From NCBI GenBank assembly GCA_006546595.1, contig VIAD01000004.1:1-64000 (forward strand): a DNA stretch of 64,000 nt, in the 5' to 3' direction. The stretch comes from Moraxellaceae bacterium AER2_44_116. GTDB taxonomy: Bacteria > Pseudomonadota > Gammaproteobacteria > Pseudomonadales > Moraxellaceae. This document shows, in pieces, positions 26,285 to 35,339 of this stretch. How positions within the stretch are numbered: position 1 is the first letter of the stretch; each line of letters opens with the position of its first letter. A program made the position numbers and the translations under genes. A model generated the notes under the pieces. That model was not told the origin of the DNA and did no database searches. It was given only the letters and a program-made list of their open reading frames with translations.

Positions 26285-27043
26285 ATGAAGCGTTTGTTCA
26301 TTGTCGCAGCATTAGCTGTCAGCCATGCGGCCTTTGCAGCACCAGATGCCGCTACCACCGCCCCCGCCACAACAACGACATCAGCATTTAAAAATGATGA
26401 TAGCAAAGTTGCCTATAGTTTAGGTTTTGTGTTCGGTAAAAATAATGCAGCCGCTATTGAAAATTTAGATATTGAAACATTTGTTGCAGGCTTTAAAGAT
26501 GGGTATGGCGGCAAAGACGGCTTATTAACGGAAGATGACATTAAAAAAGTATTAACGGATTATAAAGAACGCCGTATGGCACAAGCACAAGCCGAATTTC
26601 AAAAACAAGGTGAAGAAAACAAAGCAAGAGGCGCGGCTTTCTTAGCAGAAAATGCTAAAAAAGTGGGCGTTATGACCACGGCATCAGGTTTGCAATACGA
26701 AGTGCTCGCTGAAGGTACAGGCAAAAAACCAAAAGCTACGGACAATGTTGAAGTCCATTATGAAGGTAAATTAACCGATGGGACGGTTTTTGATAGCTCC
26801 GTTGCTCGAGGCCAACCTGCTTCTTTTCGTTTAGACCAAGTCATTCCTGGTTGGACCGAAGGCGTACAATTAATGAAAGAAGGCGGTAAAACGCGTTTCG
26901 CTATTCCGTCCAATTTAGCCTACGGTGAAATGGGTGCTGGTACTATTCCGCCCAATTCTGTGTTGATTTTTGAGGTCGAGCTGCTGAAAATCGCGAAGGA
27001 AGAAGCCCAAAAAAGTGATGTGAAAAAAGCCAAGAAAAAGTAG
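26285..27043 (+). CDS. FKBP-type peptidyl-prolyl cis-trans isomerase (FkpA/Mip-like)
   Basis: This is a secreted isomerase/chaperone of about 252 residues: signal peptide MKRLFIVAALAVSHAAFAA, FKBP N-terminal dimerisation domain (KVAYSLGFVFGKN ... ), long helix, then FKBP domain (about 150-235) with VEVHYEGKLTDGTVFDSS, FRLDQVIPGWTEGVQLM and IPSNLAYGEMGAGTIPPNSVLIFEVELL. The C terminus is Lys-rich (KKAKKK). It assists outer-membrane protein folding in the periplasm. ATG 26285 with GGAG seven bases upstream is chosen over an upstream frame extension. Confidence 0.93.
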   Translation: MKRLFIVAALAVSHAAFAAPDAATTAPATTTTSAFKNDDSKVAYSLGFVFGKNNAAAIENLDIETFVAGFKDGYGGKDGLLTEDDIKKVLTDYKERRMAQAQAEFQKQGEENKARGAAFLAENAKKVGVMTTASGLQYEVLAEGTGKKPKATDNVEVHYEGKLTDGTVFDSSVARGQPASFRLDQVIPGWTEGVQLMKEGGKTRFAIPSNLAYGEMGAGTIPPNSVLIFEVELLKIAKEEAQKSDVKKAKKK

Positions 27044-27107
27044 GTTATCTATACTTACGGAAATATGCCAAGCATCTGTGTTTGGCATACTCTCACTTGC
27101 TGATAAA

Positions 27108-27410
27108 TCAACCTCTATCGCCCGAACGACGACCACAATGACGGCATATTGGCGTAAATAACGTAGGTTCTCTTTTGCCAACAAAGACGTTATGACAAAC
27201 AGGACAACGTAAACGCCTAATCACGAGCAGTAATACACCTCCCATGACGGCACATGCTAAAAATACACCTTCTAAGATATGACCTGAAATCGTACTCAAG
27301 TGGTGTAAACCTAAAATAGCCGTGACAAAAACACCTATTGTCAATGCAGCAATGCTTAAAGAGGCTTGGCATAAACGCTGTATGACGCGAATTTGTCGAA
27401 TCGTCTGCAC
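27108..27410 (-). CDS. Small membrane protein with C-terminal zinc-ribbon motif
   Basis: This is a 100-residue protein of unknown function. Two TM helices (about 17-38 and 43-64) are followed by CPVC near residue 71 and CRHCG near residue 91, a paired Cys pattern that could hold zinc. Convergent with the FKBP gene (64 bp between stops). Hypothetical, but the regular architecture supports a real gene. Confidence 0.6.
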   Translation of the reverse strand: MQTIRQIRVIQRLCQASLSIAALTIGVFVTAILGLHHLSTISGHILEGVFLACAVMGGVLLLVIRRLRCPVCHNVFVGKREPTLFTPICRHCGRRSGDRG

Positions 27411-27671
27411 TACTTAGTTCTCTCTTAATGTGACATTTGATGTGGTAGCATAATTTTTTATGCATATTGATTGTGATTGTGTTCACATTTTTTGGGAAAA
27501 TACTACATTATTGTAACAAATGTTAAGCATTACAAGACGAGCGATAGGATATCAATGATGAACGCACTGGTTATGGTTAAAAATCATACTCACATCATCT
27601 TATTTGATTGTGTATGCAATTTATGCCAACTCCTCAATTAACGTCACGTTTTGTCTTGGAATAACTCACCT

Positions 27672-28082
27672 ATGTTGTACGCCAAACGTTGGTTACAGTT
27701 GATTGCTATTGCTCATATTATTGGTGGCTTAATGCTGCCTGTCGTGGTGCAACTTGACATAGCACAACCTTATTTTCGCTTAATGGCGAATGAGTTTGCG
27801 TTAAGCTCTCAGCAAGATTTATTATTTTTACAGTTTTTAGTCGGTATTTTTGGCCCAACGATTGCCAGTTGGGGCGTGTTATTTTGGGCGGTGGTCACAC
27901 AGTCTTTTGCGCTACCCACCAAAGGCGCATGGTGGTTAATGATCGCTGCTTGTGTAGTATGGGCGGTATATGACAGCATTTATTCCAATTTTTATGGTTT
28001 ATGGATCAATGCAGTGATTAACGGCGTAGTCTTTATTAGTATTGTTGTGCCGTTATGGTGGGTACGTCAGGAGTTTGAGTAA
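27672..28082 (+). CDS. Four-TM hypothetical inner-membrane protein
   Basis: This is a protein of about 136 residues with four predicted TM helices (residues roughly 8-30, 44-70, 80-98, 103-128). Aromatic-rich TM segments (GAWWLMIAACVVWAVYDSIYSNFYGLW) are seen. No catalytic motif is recognised. I take ATG 27672 rather than the TTG seven codons upstream. A MITE-like repeat follows 35 bp downstream. Confidence 0.65.
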   Translation: MLYAKRWLQLIAIAHIIGGLMLPVVVQLDIAQPYFRLMANEFALSSQQDLLFLQFLVGIFGPTIASWGVLFWAVVTQSFALPTKGAWWLMIAACVVWAVYDSIYSNFYGLWINAVINGVVFISIVVPLWWVRQEFE

Positions 28083-28115
28083 GCATTCTATGATGCAAAC
28101 AAAGAAAGATAATCA

Positions 28116-28213
28116 GGACTTACGCATCGCACCGCGATTAGCGCGTTTTGTGAACATAAAGCCGCCTAAAGCGGCTGAAATGTGAACAAATAAGCGATAA
28201 CCGCGTAAGTCCT
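28116..28213. repeat. MITE-like repeat, family D (copy 1)
   Basis: A 98-bp element bounded by AGGACTTACGC and its inverse GCGTAAGTCCT, with an internal GCCGCCTAAAGCGGC hairpin. An almost identical copy in opposite orientation is at 32348-32446, and a third with altered centre at 48777-48909. No coding capacity. It abuts the stop of the HD-hydrolase gene. Confidence 0.85.
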
Positions 28214-28215
28214 AA

Positions 28216-28815
28216 TTAATGCAGCGATTGTTGAATATTCTCTCGCGCTTGTGGCTCAAAATGTTGTCGAAAATAATCGGTATGATAAATCGTCGGGCGC
28301 TCTAAAAAAGAACGTAATACCTGTCCTCTACCCTGCTTAAATTGCTCGGTATTAACCCAATGATACTCTTGGCGAATTTGCTGTTCATACTCGGCAAAAC
28401 GTGTTGGCTCACGCCCTAAAATAGCTAAATCAATGTCAACTAATAATTGACTGTCTGTATCTGACGCTAATGATGGTGCGTGATGTTGAGTCGCCATAAT
28501 TAAGGTTTCAATACGCGCTATCAGCACGGATGTCGCACCGATCTCGCGAAGAAGACGCGTTGCCCACGCCGAGCTTTTGGCTTCGTTATCATTGGCATGG
28601 ACATCATAAACGGCATCATGAAAATACAATGCCAACGCAATCTGTTCTGGTTGAGTCGCCAAATGCTGCAACTGCGTTAACAAGCTTAAACACTCTTGTA
28701 GGTGTTGTAGCGTGTGGTAATAACGATGCGGCTGTGAATAGGCCGCATTTAACACTTCCGCCAATGTTGACGGCGGCGTTAACTGTAATTGTTGCCACAT
28801 CGTTGACCAATTCAT
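28216..28815 (-). CDS. HD-domain metal-dependent phosphohydrolase
   Basis: This is a 199-residue predicted HD-family hydrolase. Key residues: RYYHTLQHLQEC (first His), ALYFHDAVYD (HD pair), and a later LVDIDLAILG (Asp). This layout matches the COG4339-type predicted metal-dependent HD phosphohydrolases. Substrate unknown. The stop lies at the edge of the MITE-like repeat, and the gene starts nine bases downstream of the thioesterase gene, so the two are probably co-transcribed. Confidence 0.8.
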   Translation of the reverse strand: MNWSTMWQQLQLTPPSTLAEVLNAAYSQPHRYYHTLQHLQECLSLLTQLQHLATQPEQIALALYFHDAVYDVHANDNEAKSSAWATRLLREIGATSVLIARIETLIMATQHHAPSLASDTDSQLLVDIDLAILGREPTRFAEYEQQIRQEYHWVNTEQFKQGRGQVLRSFLERPTIYHTDYFRQHFEPQARENIQQSLH

Positions 28816-28824
28816 CCTAACTCC

Positions 28825-29313
28825 CTAATACATATAAGTTGCTGTTCCTGCTGCAATCATCTCGCCGCTATCATTATGCAACTCCATACGCGTGACACAC
28901 ACTTTTTTGCCGACACGCAATAAACTCGCCGTTGCTGTAAACAACTGACCTTTACCTGCTTGTAAATAATCAATCCGCATATCGATGGTAGCTAAACGGT
29001 TAATCCGAGCTAATCGTTCTTCTCTGGGCGTGCCTTTTAAGGCGGCATAAGCCGCACTCATGGCCATTGCCCCACCGACCGAATCTAGAGCGGTCGCAAT
29101 CACGCCACCGTGTAAAATCTGCTTAAACATATTACCAATTAATTGTGGCTGCATCGCAAACTCCGCACGAATCGCCGTAAACGTCATCTCCGTAACCTTC
29201 AAACCAATCGACTGGTTAAACGGAATCATATTGAAACCTAACTGTAATCGTTCTTGTAAAATACGTGCTTTTTCTTCATCAGAAATTTCAGATTTCTCGT
29301 GATGATGGGTCAT
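28825..29313 (-). CDS. Hotdog-fold thioesterase (PaaI/YiiD-like)
   Basis: This is a 162-residue hotdog-fold protein: the central helix LHGGVIATALDSVGGAMAMSAA with the catalytic-type Asp, and ATIDMRIDYLQAGKGQLFTATASLLRVGKKVCVTRMEL. It probably hydrolyses an acyl-CoA; specificity unknown. The N terminus (MTHHHEKSEISDEEK) is charged. Upstream of the HD hydrolase in a two-gene unit. Confidence 0.85.
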   Translation of the reverse strand: MTHHHEKSEISDEEKARILQERLQLGFNMIPFNQSIGLKVTEMTFTAIRAEFAMQPQLIGNMFKQILHGGVIATALDSVGGAMAMSAAYAALKGTPREERLARINRLATIDMRIDYLQAGKGQLFTATASLLRVGKKVCVTRMELHNDSGEMIAAGTATYMY

Positions 29314-29463
29314 GGTGACTACTCAAAATAAGGATTGTTCGCCTTCACCCTAGCAAATGCTTGCTTTGTTGCCAATGGCTTTAACTGATTTTTATCGACA
29401 AGGCGACAATCTATCCCGTAATCCCTAAAATAGACGATATTCAACCCTATTTAAGAGTGAACA

Positions 29464-29814
29464 ATGATGTTATCTCACCAATCCGATGCCGACATTATGG
29501 CAATTGCCAATCCAATCATGGATAACTTAATGGCAGGTTCTACCGCCATTAACCATGCTCAACATACGCGTGACTTTAGTGAGCGTATGAAAGCGATTGT
29601 CACGCCAGAACATTTACAGTATGTCTGTCAGCACTATCAAGCCCAATGGGGTTATTTTACTGAACGCGAATTAGTCGCTATCTTTCGACGCCCCACATCG
29701 GTGGCGATTGTCTGGAAACAATTTTGCTCACAACAAGCGGGTGAATTTGTCGCCGAAATGGTGGTAATCGAGCAAAATGGCCAGTATTTAGTTGACCACG
29801 CGATGGTGTTTTAA
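29464..29814 (+). CDS. Conserved hypothetical protein, 116 aa
   Basis: A soluble protein of unknown function. Features: an N-terminal helical half (ANPIMDNLMAGSTAINHAQHTRDFSERMKAIVTPE) and a C-terminal half that looks like beta strands (VAIVWKQFCS, AEMVVIEQNGQYLVDHAMVF). The general layout is reminiscent of a small cystatin/NTF2-like fold, but I cannot assign a family. It lies 25 bp before hemB on the same strand and is likely co-transcribed with it. Confidence 0.65.
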   Translation: MMLSHQSDADIMAIANPIMDNLMAGSTAINHAQHTRDFSERMKAIVTPEHLQYVCQHYQAQWGYFTERELVAIFRRPTSVAIVWKQFCSQQAGEFVAEMVVIEQNGQYLVDHAMVF

Positions 29815-29845
29815 TTTACGTTATTGTTAGCAATTTTTATTGAGT

Positions 29846-30868
29846 ATGATTATGTCGCAATTTACCTTTAGCCGCTCACCTTTTCCCAATACCCGTTTAC
29901 GCCGTTTACGCTATCAAGAATTTAGTCGCCGTTTAGTGCAAGAAACCGTGTTAACTCCTGCCGATTTAATTTACCCCATGTTTGTCATTGAGGGTGAAAA
30001 TCGTCGTGAAGCCATTCCTTCGATGGTAGGCATTGAACGGGTGTCGATTGATGAACTGTTAAAAGAAGCGGCAGAGTTAGTCGCCTTAGGCGTGCCTGCG
30101 GTGGCGTTATTCCCTGTCACCCCACCCGAAGCTAAAAGCTTATTAGCCGAAGAAGCTTGGAACCCTAACGGTTTGGCGCAACGGGCAGTACGCGCATTAA
30201 AACAGCATTTTCCTCAACTTGGTGTCATTACCGATGTCGCTCTAGATCCCTTCACCACCCACGGCCAAGACGGTATTATTGATGACAATGGTTATGTCAT
30301 TAACGATGTCACCACCCAAGCCTTAATTAAACAAGCACTGTCTCATGCCGAAGCTGGGGCAGATATTGTTGCGCCCTCTGACATGATGGACGGTCGTATT
30401 GGTGCAGTTCGTGCCGCTTTAGAAGCCGCCAACTATCCGAATGTCTGTATTTTAGCGTATGCCGCCAAATATGCCTCTAACTACTATGGCCCTTTCCGTG
30501 ATGCGGTTGGTTCGGCAGGAAACTTAAAAGGTGGCAATAAAAAAACCTATCAAATGGATCCTGCTAATCGGATGGAAGCCTTACATGAGGTCGGTTTAGA
30601 TTTAGCAGAAGGCGCGGACATGGTAATGGTAAAACCTGCCATGCCGTATTTAGATATTGTTCGTGAAGTGAAAAACACCTATCAAGCCCCAACATTTGCC
30701 TATCAAGTCAGTGGCGAGTACGCCATGCACATGGCGGCGATTCAACACGGTTGGTTAAAGCGTGATGAGATTATTTTAGAGTCATTAATGTGTATTAAAC
30801 GCGCAGGTGCAGATGCCATTTTGACCTATTTTGCGAAAGAAGCGGCCATGTTGTTGCAGCAAAAATAG
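29846..30868 (+). CDS. hemB: Delta-aminolevulinic acid dehydratase (porphobilinogen synthase)
   Basis: This is an enzyme of about 340 residues that condenses two 5-aminolevulinate molecules to porphobilinogen in haem synthesis. Catalytic Lys residues are seen in AYAAKYASNYYGPFRDAVGS and MVMVKPAMPYLD. The metal/allosteric segment is DVALDPFTTHGQDG (no Cys cluster, so a Mg-type enzyme) and the N terminus is RLRRLRYQEFSRRLVQE. Start is ATG 29846 or ATG 29852. Standard length, monofunctional. Confidence 0.96.
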   Translation: MIMSQFTFSRSPFPNTRLRRLRYQEFSRRLVQETVLTPADLIYPMFVIEGENRREAIPSMVGIERVSIDELLKEAAELVALGVPAVALFPVTPPEAKSLLAEEAWNPNGLAQRAVRALKQHFPQLGVITDVALDPFTTHGQDGIIDDNGYVINDVTTQALIKQALSHAEAGADIVAPSDMMDGRIGAVRAALEAANYPNVCILAYAAKYASNYYGPFRDAVGSAGNLKGGNKKTYQMDPANRMEALHEVGLDLAEGADMVMVKPAMPYLDIVREVKNTYQAPTFAYQVSGEYAMHMAAIQHGWLKRDEIILESLMCIKRAGADAILTYFAKEAAMLLQQK

Positions 30869-31010
30869 CTTACATACACTCACAGCATAGCATCGGGCTT
30901 TCCTTGGTATTTTTCGGTGCTTTGTTGCCCTAACTCATTTTGAGTTAATTTTCTCCCTAACGCCTTATACTGGCAAGTGTAGCCAAATGGGCGAAGTTAA
31001 ACACAAAGAA

Positions 31011-31037
31011 AAAGGCTTGGTTTCCCAAGCCTTTTTA
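31011..31037. terminator. Bidirectional terminator between hemB and the TerC-family gene
   Basis: AAAGGCTTGG, loop TTTC, CCAAGCCTTTTT: nine to ten paired bases with T/A runs on both strands, between convergent genes. Confidence 0.85.
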
Positions 31038-31057
31038 TAGTTTAAACAACCACAAAA

Positions 31058-32014
31058 TCAGTTGTTCGCTTCTTTTTTAGCCTTATGAAAACTCAACCAC
31101 ATGGTCACGGCCAAAATAGTCACAATAACGGCCAAAGACACTAACGCAGGGATTTTAAACACATCCAGCAACAGCATTTTTGTACCAATAAACACCAACA
31201 CAATCGCCAAACCATAGTTTAACAAGCTAAATTTATCAGCAACGCCTGCCAACATAAAGTACATGGCACGTAAGCCTAAAATGGCATAAATGTTCGAAGT
31301 TAAAACAATAAACGGGTCGCTAGTAATGGCAAAAATCGCAGGAATACTGTCCACCGCAAAAATCACATCACTTAACTCGACAAACACTAAAACCAAAAAT
31401 AAAGGTGTGGCGACACGTTTACCGTTTTCCCAAGTAAAAAACTTTTCACCATCGTAGTCTTTAGACAACGGAATATGGCTTTTTAACCAAGTCAGCAATT
31501 TATTGTCATCTAATGAGGTGTCTTCATCTGCGCCCTGCCACATCTTCCATCCCATTAAAATCAAGAATGCGCCAAAGACATACATCAACCAATGGAACTC
31601 AGTTAGCAACCAACCACCGACAAAAATCATAATTGCGCGTAAAATAATCGCACCTAAAATTCCGTATAACAAGACGCGACGTTGCAAGTGAATCGGTAAG
31701 GCGAAGTAGCTAAAAATCATCAAAAAGACAAAAACATTATCAACCGCTAAGGACTTTTCGACTAAATAGCCTGTAAAGTATTCTGCCGCTTTTTCGTTAG
31801 CAATCACTGAGCCGAGTACAGAAGATGTTTCCCACCACAATAATCCACCAAATGCTAAGGCCAAACTAAACCACACCAGTGACCAAATAGCGGCACTTTT
31901 AAAGGACACAGTTTGCTGCTTTTTATTATTTAGCCCCATAAAATCAATCGCTAACGCGACAAAGACACTCAAGGCGAAGGCGGTCCACAGTAGCGGACTG
32001 GCTAAGGTTTCCAT
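31058..32014 (-). CDS. alx: TerC/Alx family membrane protein, probable Mn2+ exporter
   Basis: This is a polytopic inner-membrane protein of about 318 residues. Family motifs: IDFMGLNN, EYFTGYLVEKSLAVDNVFVFLMIFSYF, ILMGWKMWQG, FVELSDVIFAVDSIPAIFAITSDPFIVLTSNIYAILGLRAMYF. The acidic TM residues are those of TerC/Alx metal exporters. ATG 32014 has CTGGAG seven bases upstream. An in-frame ATG at 32110 would fall in the 3' arm of the riboswitch P1 stem and is unlikely to be used. A manganese-type riboswitch directly upstream predicts induction by Mn2+ (or alkaline pH, as in E. coli alx). Confidence 0.9.
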   Translation of the reverse strand: METLASPLLWTAFALSVFVALAIDFMGLNNKKQQTVSFKSAAIWSLVWFSLALAFGGLLWWETSSVLGSVIANEKAAEYFTGYLVEKSLAVDNVFVFLMIFSYFALPIHLQRRVLLYGILGAIILRAIMIFVGGWLLTEFHWLMYVFGAFLILMGWKMWQGADEDTSLDDNKLLTWLKSHIPLSKDYDGEKFFTWENGKRVATPLFLVLVFVELSDVIFAVDSIPAIFAITSDPFIVLTSNIYAILGLRAMYFMLAGVADKFSLLNYGLAIVLVFIGTKMLLLDVFKIPALVSLAVIVTILAVTMWLSFHKAKKEANN

Positions 32015-32105
32015 TATAAACTCCAGATTAAGAATAATCTGGCCATCTGGATTGTGTGCTAAGAAAATGCAGGCAAACAAAACGGATGACCAAAATAAAT
32101 GGTCA

Positions 32106-32236
32106 TCCATAGTCTTGCTCGCCGTTGATGCGCTAATGCGCCGAACGACTAAACGTACCGATTGCTGGTCGAGGCTAACATGAGGTTAGCAAGCAATGTG
32201 CTGACGATACGCTTACGAGAAGCTACTCCCTATGGA
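32106..32236 (-). promoter_or_regulatory. yybP-ykoY family (Mn2+) riboswitch
   Basis: On the minus strand the leader reads TCCATAG, then GGAGTAGC, a long two-armed middle, then GCAAGA and CTATGGA. The outer seven-base arms (32230-32236 and 32106-32112) pair perfectly as P1. GGGAGTAGC near the 5' side and GCAAGAC at the 3' side are the hallmark sequences of the yybP-ykoY class. It sits about 90 bases ahead of the TerC/Alx start, the standard target of this riboswitch. Confidence 0.85.
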
Positions 32237-32347
32237 GAACGAAGCCAATATATCAAGTTTTTGAAAAAAGAAAGCTCTACAAAAGATAATAATGGCTCGT
32301 CGTTACACAACTGCTAATTTTGCTAAAGAAAAATGTACAATGCATTT

Positions 32348-32446
32348 AGAACTTACGCGGTTATCGCTTATTTGTTCACATTTCAGCCGCTTTAGGCGGC
32401 TTTATGTTCACAAAACGCACTAATCGCGGTGCGATGCGTAAGTCCT
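32348..32446. repeat. MITE-like repeat, family D (copy 2)
   Basis: Inverted relative to the copy at 28116. AGAACTTACGCGG at one end (one mismatch from the other copies), GCGTAAGTCCT at the other, and the same GCCGCTTTAGGCGGC central hairpin. With the riboswitch it accounts for the gap 32111-32472. Confidence 0.85.
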
Positions 32447-32472
32447 GAGTTTAGTTTTTTGCTAATTGAGCA

Positions 32473-33264
32473 ATGCCCATGCCCCATTTTTCTGCCAACT
32501 TATCGTTACTTTTTAAGGAACTCCCCCTCATTGACCGTTTTTCGGCAGCGAAAAATGCTGGTTTTGATGCGGTTGAAATTCAATTTCCCTACGAGTTAAG
32601 CATTGAGCAAATTCACGAAGAATTAGAAATCAACGATTTAGATTTAGTGCTGATTAACGTGCCTGCGGGTGATTTAATGCAGGGCGGTGATGGTTTAGCC
32701 TGTGTGCCGAAACGGGAAAATGCTTTTCGACAAGCGGTGATGGAAGCCTTACGTTATGCCGATGCCTTGGGCGTGGGTCGTGTCAATGTCTTGGCAGGAA
32801 GACAGCCGATTGACGGGGATTTTTTACATTGTCTGCATACTTTATCGGCCAATTTACGCTATGCCGCTGAAGCCTTTCAGTCCATTGGTGTCATGACAAC
32901 GTTTGAGGCGATTAACACGTTTGATATGCCGCGATTTTTAATTAAATCAGTGGTTGATATGCAAGAGATGATTGAAGTGGTTGACCATCCGACGTTAAAA
33001 ATGCAATTTGATTGTTATCACATGGCGCGCATGAATGAAGATTTAGTCAGCGCATTACGCGACAACATCAATGCCATCGGCCATATTCAATTTGCTGATG
33101 TGCCGAATCGTCATCAACCGTTTACGGGTAATTTGCCTTTTGCTTCTCTTTTTCAGCTTATCGGCAGCCTGAATTATCACGGTTATTGTGGCGCAGAATA
33201 TCACCCAACAGGTCATACTCTCGACTCGTTAGACTGGTTTCAACCATATCGGAGACTGCCATGA
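32473..33264 (+). CDS. hyi: Hydroxypyruvate isomerase family protein
   Basis: This is a 263-residue xylose-isomerase-like TIM barrel: MPHFSANLSLLFKELPLIDRFSAAKNAGFDAVEIQFPYE, then VNVLAGRQP, TTFEAINTFDMPRFLI with the catalytic Glu, MQFDCYHMARMNEDL and GAEYHPTG with the second Glu. It isomerises hydroxypyruvate to tartronate semialdehyde (Hyi) or acts as OtnI-type 2-oxo-tetronate isomerase; the two are not separable here. The start is either ATG 32473 or 32479. Stop overlaps the HIT gene start (ATGA). Confidence 0.85.
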   Translation: MPMPHFSANLSLLFKELPLIDRFSAAKNAGFDAVEIQFPYELSIEQIHEELEINDLDLVLINVPAGDLMQGGDGLACVPKRENAFRQAVMEALRYADALGVGRVNVLAGRQPIDGDFLHCLHTLSANLRYAAEAFQSIGVMTTFEAINTFDMPRFLIKSVVDMQEMIEVVDHPTLKMQFDCYHMARMNEDLVSALRDNINAIGHIQFADVPNRHQPFTGNLPFASLFQLIGSLNYHGYCGAEYHPTGHTLDSLDWFQPYRRLP

Positions 33265-33704
33265 CCGCCTGTGTGTTTTGCGCTATTGCCGCGAAAAAAA
33301 TCCCTGCCAGTATTGTTTATGAAGATGAATACTGTGTGGCATTTTTAGACTTATTCCCTTTACGTCCTGCTCATGTTTTAGTGATTAATAAACGTCACGC
33401 GCAATATGTGCATGAGCTCACGAGTGAAGAACGTAGCCATCTCTTTGAAATTGCCAATAAAGTGAGTTTGGCGATTCGTGCTTCGTCTTTTAAACCTGCA
33501 GCGGTTCATTTTAATATTAATGACGGCAAAGCCGCGCATCAAACCGTGCCACACGTCCATTTGCATATTTTACCGCGTTATCAAGCCGATTCGGCAGCGT
33601 TTGTCGCCAGCTTATTGGCAAAACCATTAATGATGTTGAAAGGGGGATTGAGTCGTAAGACCTTGGATGGACAGGCGGAAGAGATTAGGAAGTGTTTGAG
33701 TTAG
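33261..33704 (+). CDS. HIT family nucleotide-binding hydrolase
   Basis: This is a 147-residue HIT protein. CVFCAIAAKKIPASIVYEDE (CxxC, zinc-type N terminus), FLDLFPLRPAHVLVINKRH, and the histidine triad HVHLHILPR are all seen. Members hydrolyse or transfer nucleoside monophosphates from phosphoramidates and dinucleotides. The ATG overlaps the stop of the upstream isomerase gene, so they form one transcription unit; a REP-like palindrome follows the stop. Confidence 0.92.
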   Translation: MTACVFCAIAAKKIPASIVYEDEYCVAFLDLFPLRPAHVLVINKRHAQYVHELTSEERSHLFEIANKVSLAIRASSFKPAAVHFNINDGKAAHQTVPHVHLHILPRYQADSAAFVASLLAKPLMMLKGGLSRKTLDGQAEEIRKCLS

Positions 33705-33718
33705 ATTGAGTAGAAGAT

Positions 33719-33772
33719 GGCTTCGACTCCGCTCAGCCAACGCGTAAACGTTCCTTGAGCGGAGTCGAAAGG
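33719..33772. repeat. REP-like palindrome, family B
   Basis: GGCTTCGACTCCGCTCAG facing TTGAGCGGAGTCGAAAG with an 18-base spacer. Between convergent HIT and DUF2252 genes; may act as a terminator as well. Confidence 0.85.
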
Positions 33773-33851
33773 TCAACCTAACCGTGACAACAGCGAAAAA
33801 AAATGTCTGAGCCATTTCGTTAACTCGGGCATCATCTAGCACTAAAAACAC

Positions 33852-35219
33852 TTAGTACAACGTTGCGCCATTCTGTTGTGCTGTTTTTAAGCTCTGCCAG
33901 TCATATTCAACTTGCGCGGCATAATCTAGCGAAAAATTAACGATCTCGTCTTTAAAGCTCGAACTACTGGTAACAACATCGGTGATTTGCTTATCAATGC
34001 TGTAAGTAATTAAGGTGGCATCATAGTCTTGGTCACTCATGCTATGCGCTCTTGCCAAGACTTTACCCATATATTCAACCGCCGTTTTGAACTTGCCATA
34101 ACTGGTTAACAAGGTGTAATCAAAGTCCTCTTGAAACGGAGATTTTTCACGGAGACTATAAGCAACAGAGCCAAGGGTGGTGTAACCATACAAGCGGTCT
34201 GTATTGCTCGACATGGCTTTTGCTGAACGCACCATGCGATAGGCTTGATTGCTATTGTAAGCAGAGGCTGGCATTAAATTAGGGGCAGCAATGGCTACTG
34301 TACTGCTACTTTGTTGTTTCATTTCTAAAATCACGTCATCACTGGTGCTCGTCGTTGCACCTTGCACCAAGACGTAATAACGCATTTTGCCTAAACTACC
34401 GACACCGGAACCCAATTTTTGACGAATATCTTTTACCGCATAATAACTGTTGCTATAGCGTTTAGCGGCAGGAATACTGCTGATATAACTACTCATGGCA
34501 CTATTAATTGCCGTGTAAGTCGCACTAGGAACAGCAACTAAATCGGTTAAGTTTTGGAATTTGCGTGCGCTGTTGGTTATAGCCGTATATTTGGCTAAAA
34601 AGCTAGAGCGGCTTTTTCCTGCTAGGGCTTGAATAGTATCTTTAACTACTTCACTGGTATTGGCCGTGGTTAAACGGTACGTTAACTCGTCGCTTGTGCC
34701 TTTAAACTCACTGTTTTTATTCAAATAGGTATCAATAAAATCACGTACTAATTGTTGACGGTCTGTACTGCTCAAGCCATTTTCTTTTGCGGCCAAGATA
34801 ATGGATACCGCCATACGGCGCACATCCCACACATAAGCACCAAAATAGCCTTCGTCAAAGTCGTTAATGTCAAAAATATCATTAGAACTGTCATCGCGTA
34901 ACGCACCAAAGTTTTGTAAGTGCATATCACCTTGTAACCAGACTTTATTGGTGGAGGCGTTGGTGTACGATGAGGCGGGCAAGGTCATCATGTCTTTATA
35001 AAACAGATGCGATGTACCACGATAAAAACTAAACGGACTGACTGCCATTTTTGTCATTTTGGTGGCGAGTTCATTACTGGCTTGTGCGGCATAAGGATGA
35101 TTAAAACTGTATAGCGAGCTGACTACGGTACTATAACGAGGAGTTGCTGCTAAAACCTGCGTTGCTAATAACGCAGAACTGGTCATTAACAGTATTTTGG
35201 CAAATGTTGAACGTTGCAT
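33852..35219 (-). CDS. DUF2252 family secreted protein
   Basis: This is a 455-residue protein with signal peptide (MQRSTFAKILLMTSSALLATQVLAA) and a DUF2252 core: FSFYRGTSHLFYKDM, WLQGDMHLQNFGALRDD, FDINDFDEGYFGAYVWDVRRMAVSI. The GDMHxxNFG and DFDE motifs resemble the catalytic and metal-binding loops of aminoglycoside-phosphotransferase-like kinases. A kinase-like protein with a Sec signal is unusual; activity is unknown. Single gene. Confidence 0.85.
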   Translation of the reverse strand: MQRSTFAKILLMTSSALLATQVLAATPRYSTVVSSLYSFNHPYAAQASNELATKMTKMAVSPFSFYRGTSHLFYKDMMTLPASSYTNASTNKVWLQGDMHLQNFGALRDDSSNDIFDINDFDEGYFGAYVWDVRRMAVSIILAAKENGLSSTDRQQLVRDFIDTYLNKNSEFKGTSDELTYRLTTANTSEVVKDTIQALAGKSRSSFLAKYTAITNSARKFQNLTDLVAVPSATYTAINSAMSSYISSIPAAKRYSNSYYAVKDIRQKLGSGVGSLGKMRYYVLVQGATTSTSDDVILEMKQQSSSTVAIAAPNLMPASAYNSNQAYRMVRSAKAMSSNTDRLYGYTTLGSVAYSLREKSPFQEDFDYTLLTSYGKFKTAVEYMGKVLARAHSMSDQDYDATLITYSIDKQITDVVTSSSSFKDEIVNFSLDYAAQVEYDWQSLKTAQQNGATLY

Positions 35220-35339
35220 ATTGAAGCCTTCTTTTTATCATTTGAAGAGATGGCCGCATAGTACACAGGTCTTTTTTCATGCTAATGACAGGGCAATGAA
35301 TGTTTTATTAAATATTAAAGACCCAGCAACGAAGCAACA

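Noticed and set aside
32014..32110. N-terminal extension of the TerC/Alx protein from ATG 32110
   Set aside because: The extra codons lie in the riboswitch region, lack a ribosome site, and the ATG at 32014 has a good one.
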